DNA of 64,000 bases from Candidatus Eiseniibacteriota bacterium (GTDB lineage Bacteria; Eisenbacteria; RBG-16-71-46; CAIMUX01). Under the pieces are notes generated by a model that searched no databases, had not been told where the DNA came from, and saw only the letters and a list, made by a program, of their open reading frames with translations. Each line of letters begins with the position of its first letter. The stretch's first letter is position 1. The position numbers and the translations under genes are program-made. This document shows positions 18,934-27,233 of this stretch, piece after piece. The stretch covers positions 2,356,001 through 2,420,000 of the forward strand of contig JACKCR010000002.1 in the NCBI GenBank assembly GCA_020633975.1, given 5' to 3'.

Positions 18934-18982
18934 TAGTAGCAGTACTGACTGCTACTATATTCGAGAAGACGAACGACTGCAA
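18934..18982 (-). promoter_or_regulatory. Promoter and operator of trmB–S9 operon
   Basis: On the minus strand, TTGCAG (18977-18982), a 17-bp spacer and TATAGT (18954-18959) make a good sigma70-type promoter. Overlapping the -10 and continuing into the transcript is a perfect inverted repeat, arms TAGTAGCAGT (18934-18943) and ACTGCTACTA (18948-18957), spacer 4 bp. It ends 13 bp before the start codon. The position suits a repressor that blocks RNA polymerase; the obvious candidate is the TrmB protein encoded next to it. Binding is inference. Confidence 0.8.
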
Positions 18983-19053
18983 TCCCTCGGTTCCACGACC
19001 AACAGGAGACGGGGGCGATCCCGATCAATGGGTCATCACACGGACGGGACGGG

Positions 19054-20145
19054 CTACCCTCGGCGCCTCTTCAAGGCGTCAGTGTAGGCAGTCTCCAGGC
19101 GGTCCAGGATCGCTCCCAGACCGTATCGCCCCTCCACCGACGCTCTCGCCGCGCGACCGCGCTGGAGCGTCTCTTCGGGACGAGTGAGACACGAGGTCAG
19201 GTGGCGGGCAAACCCCTCCTCGTCTCCCGGCGGGACGAGCAACCCCGTGACGCCGTCCTCGATCACTTCGGGGATCCCTCCCACCGCGCTGGCCACGGGG
19301 ACAGCCCCGGTCGCCATCGCCTCGAGGAGCGAGAGAGGCAGCGCCTCGCGATGCGATGCCAGCGTGAACACGGACGCACGCTGGTAGAACGGAAGCACGT
19401 CGGCCTGGAGCCCCGCGAACTCGACCGACCCTCGGATGCCGAGCCGTTCGGCCTGCTCCTCGAGGTCGGAGCGCAACGGCCCCTCTCCGACCAACGTGAG
19501 GCGCGCCTCAGGAACGTGATCCGCCACGCGCTTCCACGCTCCGAGAAGACAGGCGTGGTTCTTGACGTCCGTGAGGCTGGCGACGCACACGACTTCCTTG
19601 GGATTCCGGACAGCAGCCTCTGGCGGAGAAAAGCGCGTCATGTCGATTCCGTTGACGAGGAAGAGCGCGCGCTCCTCCGGGACGCGAAGCCGCCCGATCA
19701 GGTAGTCCATCATCTCCTGGTTGAGGCCGATCACGAGATCCGCGCGGCGGAAGAGGAGTCGCTCGAGACGAGCCTTCCTCGCCGGCTGGTTCGTCACCAT
19801 CCGTCCCGCGTGGACATGACAAACGACGGCCATGTCGGGAAAGAGGAGCCCGAGAACGCGAGCCCAGGTATTCGCGCCGAAGTTGTGGGCGTGGAGAACG
19901 TCCGGACGAAACTCACGCAAGTGCCCGAGCAGGAACCGAAGGATGGCCGGATCGAGCCGACTGGTCCGGTGGAGAGCTTCCACCTCGAGTCCCGCGGGGC
20001 GGGGCTTCTCCAGAAGGGGGCCGTTTGCTCGGTTTGCCAACAAACGGACTTCATGCCCCCTCTCCGCGAGTCCGGCGGCTAGCGAATGACCGTAGGTTTC
20101 TGCTCCGCCGAGCACGGTTTGGGACACGAGTTGGACGATCTTCAA
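19054..20145 (-). CDS. GT4-family glycosyltransferase (TTG start)
   Basis: 363 residues. The start codon is TTG, supported by GGAGG 8 nt upstream and by the typical N-terminus KIVQLVSQTVLGGAETYG. The donor half has VCVASLTDVKNHACLLGAW and an intact E-x7-E: EALPLSLLEAMATGAVPVAS. HAHNFGANTW and CHVHAGRM mark the acceptor half. It is transcribed alone, divergently from the GGDEF/EAL gene, and resembles WcaL/RfaG-type enzymes of exopolysaccharide or LPS synthesis. Specificity is unknown. Confidence 0.9.
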   Translation of the reverse strand: MKIVQLVSQTVLGGAETYGHSLAAGLAERGHEVRLLANRANGPLLEKPRPAGLEVEALHRTSRLDPAILRFLLGHLREFRPDVLHAHNFGANTWARVLGLLFPDMAVVCHVHAGRMVTNQPARKARLERLLFRRADLVIGLNQEMMDYLIGRLRVPEERALFLVNGIDMTRFSPPEAAVRNPKEVVCVASLTDVKNHACLLGAWKRVADHVPEARLTLVGEGPLRSDLEEQAERLGIRGSVEFAGLQADVLPFYQRASVFTLASHREALPLSLLEAMATGAVPVASAVGGIPEVIEDGVTGLLVPPGDEEGFARHLTSCLTRPEETLQRGRAARASVEGRYGLGAILDRLETAYTDALKRRRG

Positions 20146-20210
20146 CCGAGATTCCTCCGGTTCTTGCTTCGTGACATTCGTCTACTGGGGTATCGGCCAT
20201 TTGCGGCCCT

Positions 20211-22169
20211 TTGTCCAGAGTTCGAGGGGCATCGATCTTTCTCCAGAAAGCCCGCCCGAAGTCCGATCTCGGAAACAGACAGCGGGCATGGCCCGTCCGA
20301 GACATTTCCACTCAGCCGCGGGGCAGCAGCGGGGGAACCTTGACTTCAGGTTCGCCGGATAGGGCGGAAACGGGCGATCGCGTCCCGGGAACGGATGCGG
20401 GCCCGGGCGCGCATGATGGCTTCGAGCCGACCAGCGAGAACCGTCGCAGCTGGCGACTTCTCGTAGTCGGCAAGGATGGAGACGGGAAGATGGACCGGGA
20501 GCTGGATACAGCCCTCGGAGCCCGTCACGTACTCGTGCGAACCGAGTCCATGCCACTGCCTGCCGACGTCCGGCAGAACTTCGACGCCGTCCTCCTGCTC
20601 TTGGGTGAGCCCTCCCGCTCCGGGCTCCACTGGATCACGCGGACGCATGCAGCAGCGCCCAGCCTCCCGCTCGTCGCGCTCCTGCCCGAAGGATTCGGCC
20701 ACTTGGGCCCAGCAGCCGTGCAGTGCGGCGCCCAGGACGCCATGACCGTCGACCGGATCTCCGCCTGCATCTGCGCCGGCCTGGAGAAGGCGATGGAGCG
20801 GTCTCACCGGACCGCTCGGCTCGAACTCGAGGTGTCCCACGACGAACTGACAGGCCTCCCTCGGCGGAGACTGTTCCTCGAACAGATTGCATCCGAGATC
20901 GAGCGCTCTCGGCGAGACAGCAGCTACAGCTTCGCCGTCGCGCTACTGAACCTCGACCGGTTCAAGCTCATCAACGACAGCCTGGGCCCGAGCTACGGAG
21001 ACCAACTCCTCGTCGCGCTGGCCAGGCGGATGAGCCGATGCCTCCGTCCGGACGACGTCATTGCTCGTCTCGGTGGAGGTGAGTTCGCGATTCTCGTACG
21101 CCGCCTGGAAAGCGACAACCACGGGCCGAGTCTCTGCCAGTCGCTCCAACGCGAGACGACGGCGCCGTTCATCTTCGGAGGCCACGAAGTCTTCACGACG
21201 GCCAGTCTCGGGATCGTCACGAACACAGTCCAGTGTCTCGACCCCGAGGACTACCTCAGGGACGCTGGGATCGCGCTTCACAACGCGAAGGCGGAAGGGA
21301 ACGGGCGGTACCGGGTCTACGACGTCAAGATGCACGAGGCCGCGAAGCTCCGCTTCCGGCGCGAAATGGAGCTTCGGCAGTCGATCACGCAGAAGGACTT
21401 CCGGCTCTACTACCAGCCGATCATCGATCTTCCGACGGGCCGGCTTCAGGGGTTCGAGGCACTCCTCAGGTGGGAACACCCTCACGAAGGAATGATCCCG
21501 CCGGACCAGTTCATTCCGGTCGCCGAGGAAACAGGGCTGATCGTCCCGATCGAACGATGGGTGCTCCGTCACGGATGCGACCAGCTGCGTCAGTGGCGTC
21601 GCCTCTTGCCTCCCGAAATGGGGCTCCATCTCCACATCAACCTCTCCGGAAAACACCTCGGCCGACCGGAACTCGCAGCAGAGCTCGGGTCCATCGTGAG
21701 GGAGATGGAGATCGACCCGCAGTGGATCTGCCTCGAGATCACGGAGAGCTCGATCGTCCAGAACCACGACGAAGCGATGGAGCTCCTGGCACGGATGCGC
21801 GACCTCGGGTGCACGCTGTCGGTCGACGACTTCGGCACGGGCTACTCGTCGCTCTCGTGCCTTCAGACCTACCCGCTCGACACGCTCAAGATCGACAGAT
21901 CGTTCGTCATGTCACTCGGACCGGACGACGGCAGCCGCCTCCTCGTGCGGTCGATCCTCGCGCTGGCGCACGGATTCGGGCTGGATACGGTCGCGGAAGG
22001 GATCGAGACGGAAGACCAGCTCCGCGAGCTACGGGAGATGGGGTGCGCTCGGGGCCAGGGCTACCTGATCTCACGCCCAGTAGATCGCGTGCGGGCGACC
22101 GAGATCGTCGAGGCCGCGGCCAAAGGGACGATCCTCATCCCCGCTAGCACCAAGCGCAAAGCCGCCTAG
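20211..22169 (+). CDS. GGDEF/EAL protein with degenerate GGDEF, probable c-di-GMP phosphodiesterase
   Basis: Up to 652 residues. Residues 80-195 form a receiver-like pseudo-domain (WRLLVVGKDGD, FDAVLLLLGE, LPLVALLPEG) without a clear phospho-acceptor set. The GGDEF domain (200-370) keeps DELTGLPRR and LLNLDRFKLIND but reads RLGGGEF at 286-292, so the third position is Gly instead of Asp and cyclase activity is unlikely. The EAL domain is intact: EALLRW at 416, INLSGKHL, CLEITES, DDFGTGYSSL, LKIDRSFV, EGIE and QGYLISRP. It should hydrolyse c-di-GMP, perhaps activated by GTP at the GGDEF site. The start is uncertain: 20211 is a TTG without a Shine-Dalgarno; TTG 20340 and ATG 20490 (GGAG upstream, but trims the first strand) are alternatives. 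Confidence 0.88.
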   Translation: MSRVRGASIFLQKARPKSDLGNRQRAWPVRDISTQPRGSSGGTLTSGSPDRAETGDRVPGTDAGPGAHDGFEPTSENRRSWRLLVVGKDGDGKMDRELDTALGARHVLVRTESMPLPADVRQNFDAVLLLLGEPSRSGLHWITRTHAAAPSLPLVALLPEGFGHLGPAAVQCGAQDAMTVDRISACICAGLEKAMERSHRTARLELEVSHDELTGLPRRRLFLEQIASEIERSRRDSSYSFAVALLNLDRFKLINDSLGPSYGDQLLVALARRMSRCLRPDDVIARLGGGEFAILVRRLESDNHGPSLCQSLQRETTAPFIFGGHEVFTTASLGIVTNTVQCLDPEDYLRDAGIALHNAKAEGNGRYRVYDVKMHEAAKLRFRREMELRQSITQKDFRLYYQPIIDLPTGRLQGFEALLRWEHPHEGMIPPDQFIPVAEETGLIVPIERWVLRHGCDQLRQWRRLLPPEMGLHLHINLSGKHLGRPELAAELGSIVREMEIDPQWICLEITESSIVQNHDEAMELLARMRDLGCTLSVDDFGTGYSSLSCLQTYPLDTLKIDRSFVMSLGPDDGSRLLVRSILALAHGFGLDTVAEGIETEDQLRELREMGCARGQGYLISRPVDRVRATEIVEAAAKGTILIPASTKRKAA

Positions 22170-22186
22170 CGGGCTGCGTGCCCGCT
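22168..22186. terminator. Bidirectional hairpin between convergent genes
   Basis: A perfect 7-bp GC stem (AGCGGGC / GCCCGCT, loop TGCGT) fills the 18-bp space between the GGDEF/EAL stop and the ATP-grasp stop. There is no T-run, but its position suits shared termination. Confidence 0.5.
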
Positions 22187-22187
22187 C

Positions 22188-23408
22188 TCAGCCCGCCACC
22201 ACCTTCACGATGTCCCCGATCTCGTCCAGCATCGCCTTGAGCGTGTCGTAGTCGGGGTGACGGAGGCGGAACCACGTGTTCACGTGCCAGCCCTTCTCGA
22301 GCGGCAGGGTCGGTGATCCCACGGGCGGGATCTCCGACTGGTAGATGTGGTTCCCGAACTTCTGGCGGACCCGCTCGACCCCCTCGTAGTGCTGCACCCT
22401 TCCGTCCCGGCTCGGCCGGATCTGCACGGCTCCCGTGGAGTAGCGACGGGATAGGGTTCGAGAAGTCTTGCCGACGAGAATCCCTTCGGCCCACTCGCGG
22501 TAGACGTCGACGTCGTTCGCCACCCGGTAGAGATCCCAGATCATCTCCCCCGCCGGCCGCGCACCGATCTCGGAGAACCGGAGCCCCTTGGTGCCGAAGA
22601 ACCACTCCATGTGCGTCGCAGACGTGCCGATCCCGAGGAGTTCGTTCACCCGCGCACCCATGCGCCGGAGTTCCTGGTAGCCGTCGGCGTCGATCCGGTT
22701 CGTGTGGACGATCTTCGGCGAAACTTCACGGCGCTGCATCGCCTCGAGGCAGCCAGGATAGTAGTGGGAGACGAAGTCGTGCCGTACCGATCCACCCACC
22801 GTGAGGGTGTCGTAGAAGCCTTCGTGTCCGTCGACGAACTCCTCGAGCAAGGCCGAACCGCCAGCGCCGATCCGAAGCTTGGTCAGGTTGGCGCGCAGAT
22901 CCTTGGCCGCGTCGATCCGATACGTTCCCAGGGAGCCGAACCCTGCTCGTGGCTTGGCAATCACCGGGTAGCCCACCTTCTCCGCAAACGCCTCCGCGGC
23001 GCCCAGAGAGTCCACCACGAGCGAATCCGCGCACGGCACACCGTTCGACCTGAGGAAGTCTTTCATGGCCGACTTGTCTCGGCACAACTCGGCCGTGCGC
23101 ACGCTAGGCCCCTCGAGTCCCAGCGCCGCACGTAGCTTCGCCGCAGCCACGACCAGCGGCTCGTCGATCGTCTCGACTCGATCGATTCGAACGATCCGAT
23201 CGAGGTCGCGGGCACGCGTCTCGAGCTCCTTCTCGTCGAGGAGATTCCGGACCGCCGAGTACTCGGAAAGGTAGGGCTTTACCCTAGCGGAGAGTCGCTC
23301 CTTCGGGCCCGGGCCGAGCGCAGTGACCGTCGCACCCATCTCTTTGAGTCCACGAATGAACTCGTGGTTGTAGACGTGGGTGTCGGGTGCCAAGAACAGT
23401 ACGTGCAA
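22188..23408 (-). CDS. ATP-grasp family carboxylate-amine ligase-like protein
   Basis: 406 residues. TTG start with AGGAG 6 nt upstream. The pre-ATP-grasp domain starts HVLFLAPDTHVYNHEF. The ATP-binding core shows YPVIAKPRAGFGSLGT near 140-155, LLEEFVDGHEG near 185 and the Mg-binding block FSEIGARPAGEMIW near 270-285. It most resembles carboxylate-amine ligases of the D-Ala-D-Ala ligase/biotin carboxylase fold, which make amide or peptide bonds via acyl-phosphate; the substrates are not predictable. It follows a lyase and a glycosyltransferase on the same strand after 204 bp, so modification of a glycan or peptidyl-glycan is possible (inference). Confidence 0.85.
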   Translation of the reverse strand: MHVLFLAPDTHVYNHEFIRGLKEMGATVTALGPGPKERLSARVKPYLSEYSAVRNLLDEKELETRARDLDRIVRIDRVETIDEPLVVAAAKLRAALGLEGPSVRTAELCRDKSAMKDFLRSNGVPCADSLVVDSLGAAEAFAEKVGYPVIAKPRAGFGSLGTYRIDAAKDLRANLTKLRIGAGGSALLEEFVDGHEGFYDTLTVGGSVRHDFVSHYYPGCLEAMQRREVSPKIVHTNRIDADGYQELRRMGARVNELLGIGTSATHMEWFFGTKGLRFSEIGARPAGEMIWDLYRVANDVDVYREWAEGILVGKTSRTLSRRYSTGAVQIRPSRDGRVQHYEGVERVRQKFGNHIYQSEIPPVGSPTLPLEKGWHVNTWFRLRHPDYDTLKAMLDEIGDIVKVVAG

Positions 23409-23612
23409 TCAAGACTCCTAGGGGAACCGCGGTGGACTGGGTGCCACCGAGGCACTCACTCGTCCGCTGGGAATTCCGGAGTCTAGCCGGTTCCGCCTTC
23501 GTTGCATCCCTCGAATCGGCGGCGGTGGGGCGAAGGATGCAATTTCATCCGTCCGCAGACGATCGTTCGCGGACGGCGTCCCGCCAGAGGTGGGAACCGG
23601 CGGGACCGGGAT

Positions 23613-25961
23613 TTACTGTGACGCGACGTCGGCCAGACGGACGGTCACGACTCCTGGCCCGGCCGCGTCGAACGTCATTCCTCCTACTTCACTCGTCCTG
23701 AGGATCCTGTCCTGACCGGCTACGCTGACCGCGTAGAGCGTCTGCGGAAGGAGCCCCTCGATCACGTGAGGCATCATCAAGGACCCTTGGAACTGATAGT
23801 CGATCCGGTCCTGGAACTCGTCCGTCCGCGCGAAGACGTAGACGCCGACCCCATCGATCTCGCAACCGACCACGCTTTCGTCCTCGATCGCAGTCGCCTC
23901 CGGCATCGTCTGTCCCGGACGCCCCACCCAGATCGCGTGGACGAAGTCTGTGTTTAGGCTGGTCGGGGCGATCGTCTCGACTCGCCACTGCCCAACTTCG
24001 TTGTAGTCGGTGTAGTAGTCGCTATCGAGGTCCCAGTTGACCCCGTTCCCTTCCCCATCATCGGTCCAGGTCTCGTAGCCGGTTCCGCCGACCTTCCGAA
24101 GCGTCGCATCGGCGGGAATGAGCGGAGCCACCGTGATCTTCCCGTCGTAGTCCCTTCCGTTCGTGGATTCGGTGCGTTCCGCGCTGTAGCGCGTCCGTGA
24201 GTAGGTCGCGATGTGGCCGGCGACGGTCGTCTCGAGCAGGTTCGGCGATTCCAACACCGGTTCGTTGATCGTGTGGAGCAACCAACGAACGCTGTTCGTT
24301 CCCCCACTCAGCTCCACTCTGTCCCGCACGATGAAGAACCTGCCGTCCACGACGATCTCTCGCTCCTGCTTCGCCACCTTCCGAGTGTCGTTCGTGTAGT
24401 AATAGGCGGATGCGGGCTTGAGGATCCCCTTCGAGTAGTAGAACGGCCGACCGGACTCCGTCGTTCCTGCATCGAACTTCGTGATGTCGGCCATGTCGAA
24501 GGCGCTGTCATCGGACACCTCGTAGATGTCCTGGGGTCTCCCCGGATCGTTGTAGAGGAAGTCCTGTCCCCAGATGTCTCCCAGTTCCGATTGGCTCTGA
24601 TCGAGAACGACGACGCAGTTGTTGGAGATCGCGCGTGCGTGGTAGTGGAAGCTGTGGGGGCCTTCCAGATAGTAGCCGGAACGGATCGCTAGCGCGCCGC
24701 GGTAGTAGATCTCGAACCCGAGCTGGTAGAAGTTCCAGTAGTCGCCGAAGAAGTCGCCAGCCTGGAACGTGAAGTAGACGTCATCGCTGTCCTCGTCGTC
24801 CGTCCAACCAGTACGAACGAACACCTTCTCACTCCAGCTGGTGCCCGGCACGTTCGTAGATCCGTTCGCACCGTAGAACTTGTACTCCGGAAGTGGGACC
24901 GGCCCCGGGTCGACCGGGCGCCACAGGATCGCGGGGAGCCCCCAGTTGTATCCACCGCTCGAGGCAATGGCCCAGTCTTGGTCCAGTAGATACCGCTGAG
25001 CAACAGGCTCATCGTAGTAGCCCGCGATGGCCGAGAGACCCATGAGCCCCCGTCGCTCGATACTGTAGAGGGAGCCTGTCATCATTCGGGAGCAGAGGCC
25101 GTCTGGGCGCCGGATCCACTCCATGTACTCCGGCCAGTCCTCCAGGTACTCGCGGGCGAAACTCCAGTAGTCCCCAAGACCGCAATCGCTGAACGCCAGG
25201 AGGTACGCGATGATCCCGTGCGTGTCCTTCTGCGTGTATTGGTTGCCCTTGTAGTAACCACCGTCGGGAAAGGTATGGTTCCGGGTCGGGATCACTCCGC
25301 CACGCGAGGCAGCCGTACCGGAAGGGAACGCAAACTCTCTCACTCCCCGCAGGCGCCCGTCCCACTCATCGACGAGCTGCTGGCAGAACTCGTTCTCTGA
25401 CGACGAACCCTCGCCATAGAACGTCAGGCCGACGAGCCCTTTGTCTGCAGCTTCGTTCGCTTCGAGGTTGTAGTAGACGGTGCGCTGTCCGCCGAGGTTG
25501 AAGTGCTCGAGTGCGGACTGCCGCGCCGCCTGGCGTTGAGCCGGGGTCAGGTAGTCGTAGACCCAGTCGTAGACGTAGCAGTACTCGTGCTCTCCCGGAT
25601 CCCAGCCTCGGGTCTCCACGGCGAAGGCCAGGTTCTCTGCGGCCTTGGCCAAGTACTGCGGGTCGTCGAAGGCGAGGCCGGTCACGACGAGACAGACCAT
25701 CCGGTAGGACACGTAGGAGAGGGAACCGTCCAGATAGCCATCCGCTCGACGCTTGATCTCCGCGAACATCGTCTGTTTCGGGCCGGACTGCGCCTCCTGT
25801 TGCATCGCCGCAATCACCTCTGGCTTCAGGATGAAGCGGGGATGGGCGGGAAGGTCGGAGAGGTCGACGTCCTGAGCCGACGCGGCCCGAACGGAGAGGG
25901 TCGCGCTCGCTGCGAGAGCAACGGCGGCGGTGGTCAGGATGTCAGCCCAGAATCGGCGCAT
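23613..25961 (-). CDS. Heparinase II/III-like secreted polysaccharide lyase
   Basis: 782 residues from ATG 25961 (GGAGGAAGAG upstream). A signal peptide (RFWADILTTAAVALAASATL… near SAQD) is followed by an alpha/alpha-toroid domain (FILKPEVIAAM, YCYVYDWVYDYLTPAQR, RNHTFPDGGYYKGNQY). A beta-sandwich module resembling the heparinase II/III C-terminal domain follows: FEIYYRGALAIRSGYY, HARAISNNCVVVLDQ, VVDGRFFIVRDRVEL. The usual DHxHxD-type segment in front of the FEIY strand reads GDYWNFYQ here, so a conserved His seems absent. It would cleave uronate-type polysaccharide in the periplasm or outside. The start overlaps the upstream glycosyltransferase stop by 20 bp. Confidence 0.82.
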   Translation of the reverse strand: MRRFWADILTTAAVALAASATLSVRAASAQDVDLSDLPAHPRFILKPEVIAAMQQEAQSGPKQTMFAEIKRRADGYLDGSLSYVSYRMVCLVVTGLAFDDPQYLAKAAENLAFAVETRGWDPGEHEYCYVYDWVYDYLTPAQRQAARQSALEHFNLGGQRTVYYNLEANEAADKGLVGLTFYGEGSSSENEFCQQLVDEWDGRLRGVREFAFPSGTAASRGGVIPTRNHTFPDGGYYKGNQYTQKDTHGIIAYLLAFSDCGLGDYWSFAREYLEDWPEYMEWIRRPDGLCSRMMTGSLYSIERRGLMGLSAIAGYYDEPVAQRYLLDQDWAIASSGGYNWGLPAILWRPVDPGPVPLPEYKFYGANGSTNVPGTSWSEKVFVRTGWTDDEDSDDVYFTFQAGDFFGDYWNFYQLGFEIYYRGALAIRSGYYLEGPHSFHYHARAISNNCVVVLDQSQSELGDIWGQDFLYNDPGRPQDIYEVSDDSAFDMADITKFDAGTTESGRPFYYSKGILKPASAYYYTNDTRKVAKQEREIVVDGRFFIVRDRVELSGGTNSVRWLLHTINEPVLESPNLLETTVAGHIATYSRTRYSAERTESTNGRDYDGKITVAPLIPADATLRKVGGTGYETWTDDGEGNGVNWDLDSDYYTDYNEVGQWRVETIAPTSLNTDFVHAIWVGRPGQTMPEATAIEDESVVGCEIDGVGVYVFARTDEFQDRIDYQFQGSLMMPHVIEGLLPQTLYAVSVAGQDRILRTSEVGGMTFDAAGPGVVTVRLADVASQ

Positions 25962-27198
25962 GTTCTCTTCCTCCAGCCTGGGGAACCGGCAAACCGATCT
26001 CCCCGAGGAACCGTCGAGCCGTGATGTCGGCGTCGAACTTCTTCTCGATGAGCGTTCTCCCCGCGCGGGCACGCGCCCTCGTGCCCTCCCAATCCGTCCA
26101 CGCCGCGAGGAGAGCCTCGGCCAACTTCTCGGGATCCCTCTGTGGAACGCGGAGCCCCGTCTCTCCGTCGAGAACCACTTCCGAGAGTCCGCCGGCATCG
26201 GTCGTGACGACCGGGGTGCCGAGGGCCAAGGCCTCCAGGACTACGTTCGGAATCCCATCCGAGCTGGTTTCCGACTGAACGGACGGACAACAAAGAATAT
26301 CGGCGGCTGCCATCGCCTTCCGCACATCCAGCGGCGCCTGGCCACCCTCTAGAACGACGACTCCGGTGAGCCCCAGGCGATCGATCCTCGCCTGTAGTTC
26401 ACTTTGCAGGCCGCCGTCAGGCCCGATGATCCGGCACCGGACGGGTGCCTTCTGGCCCCGCAACTTGGCACACGCATCGATCAGGTACTCGAACCCCTTC
26501 TTCCAAGTCAGGCGCCCCACGGCGAGGATCTCGAGTTCATCCGGCCTCGTGGCCGGCTTGTCTGCAACGGTCCACTCCGACAAGTCGAGCCCGTGATAGA
26601 CCAGCTCCACCCGATCTCGGTCCGCCTGACCGACGATCGCCCGCGCGGTCTCCTGTGCGAACCCGGAGCAGACGACCAGTCTCTCCGAAGCGAGCACCTT
26701 CTCTCTAAGACCCCGAGTGCGCTGGAGGAGGTCCCACGCATGTGCGGAAATGCTGAAGCGGAAGCCGGAGTGACGCGAGACCCAGTACGCAACGGTGGCC
26801 GGAACTCCGGCCCAGAGTGCGTGCACTCGGTCCGTCCCGCGGGCCTCGAGTCGATCCCGAAGGACGAGAGATGCGGGCAGCACTGCGAGGGCGCGAATCC
26901 CCTCCGCCGGTTCCTGCAGCGTCCACTTCGCGACCTTCGCCAGATCGGCGAGCACGACATGCGGACGCTTCACGCACTCGCCGAGAAACTTGATTGGACC
27001 TCCGCCACCGAGAGGAAACGGAATCCGCTCGACGACACCACCGCTCTGCTCGATCTCGGCACGAAAGGCCGGATCGAGCGAGTCGATCTCGAACAAGTAG
27101 AGATCGATCGAGACCCCGAGTCGCATCAACGTCCTCAGGTCCCGGATCTGGAACGTGTTGATCCCCGGCATCCGGGTGTTCACGAACGACAACTTCAC
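25942..27198 (-). CDS. GT4-family glycosyltransferase
   Basis: 418 residues. I chose the GTG at 27198 (VKLSFVNTRMPG) because GGAGGTGGGG lies just upstream; a GTG 5 codons earlier also exists but lies inside that site. The protein has HALWAGVPATVAYW and SISAHAWDLL in the acceptor half, then EILAVGRLTWKKGFEYLIDA and the donor-site block SSDGIPNVVLEALALGTPVV. The family is retaining GT4, similar to enzymes that add hexoses or hexosamines during exopolysaccharide assembly. It starts 35 bp after the FN3 protein stop and its end overlaps the lyase gene by 20 bp, so the three are probably one transcript. Confidence 0.9.
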   Translation of the reverse strand: MKLSFVNTRMPGINTFQIRDLRTLMRLGVSIDLYLFEIDSLDPAFRAEIEQSGGVVERIPFPLGGGGPIKFLGECVKRPHVVLADLAKVAKWTLQEPAEGIRALAVLPASLVLRDRLEARGTDRVHALWAGVPATVAYWVSRHSGFRFSISAHAWDLLQRTRGLREKVLASERLVVCSGFAQETARAIVGQADRDRVELVYHGLDLSEWTVADKPATRPDELEILAVGRLTWKKGFEYLIDACAKLRGQKAPVRCRIIGPDGGLQSELQARIDRLGLTGVVVLEGGQAPLDVRKAMAAADILCCPSVQSETSSDGIPNVVLEALALGTPVVTTDAGGLSEVVLDGETGLRVPQRDPEKLAEALLAAWTDWEGTRARARAGRTLIEKKFDADITARRFLGEIGLPVPQAGGREHAPILG

Positions 27199-27233
27199 AG
27201 ACCCCACCTCCACGCCGCCAATAGCGGACCGAC

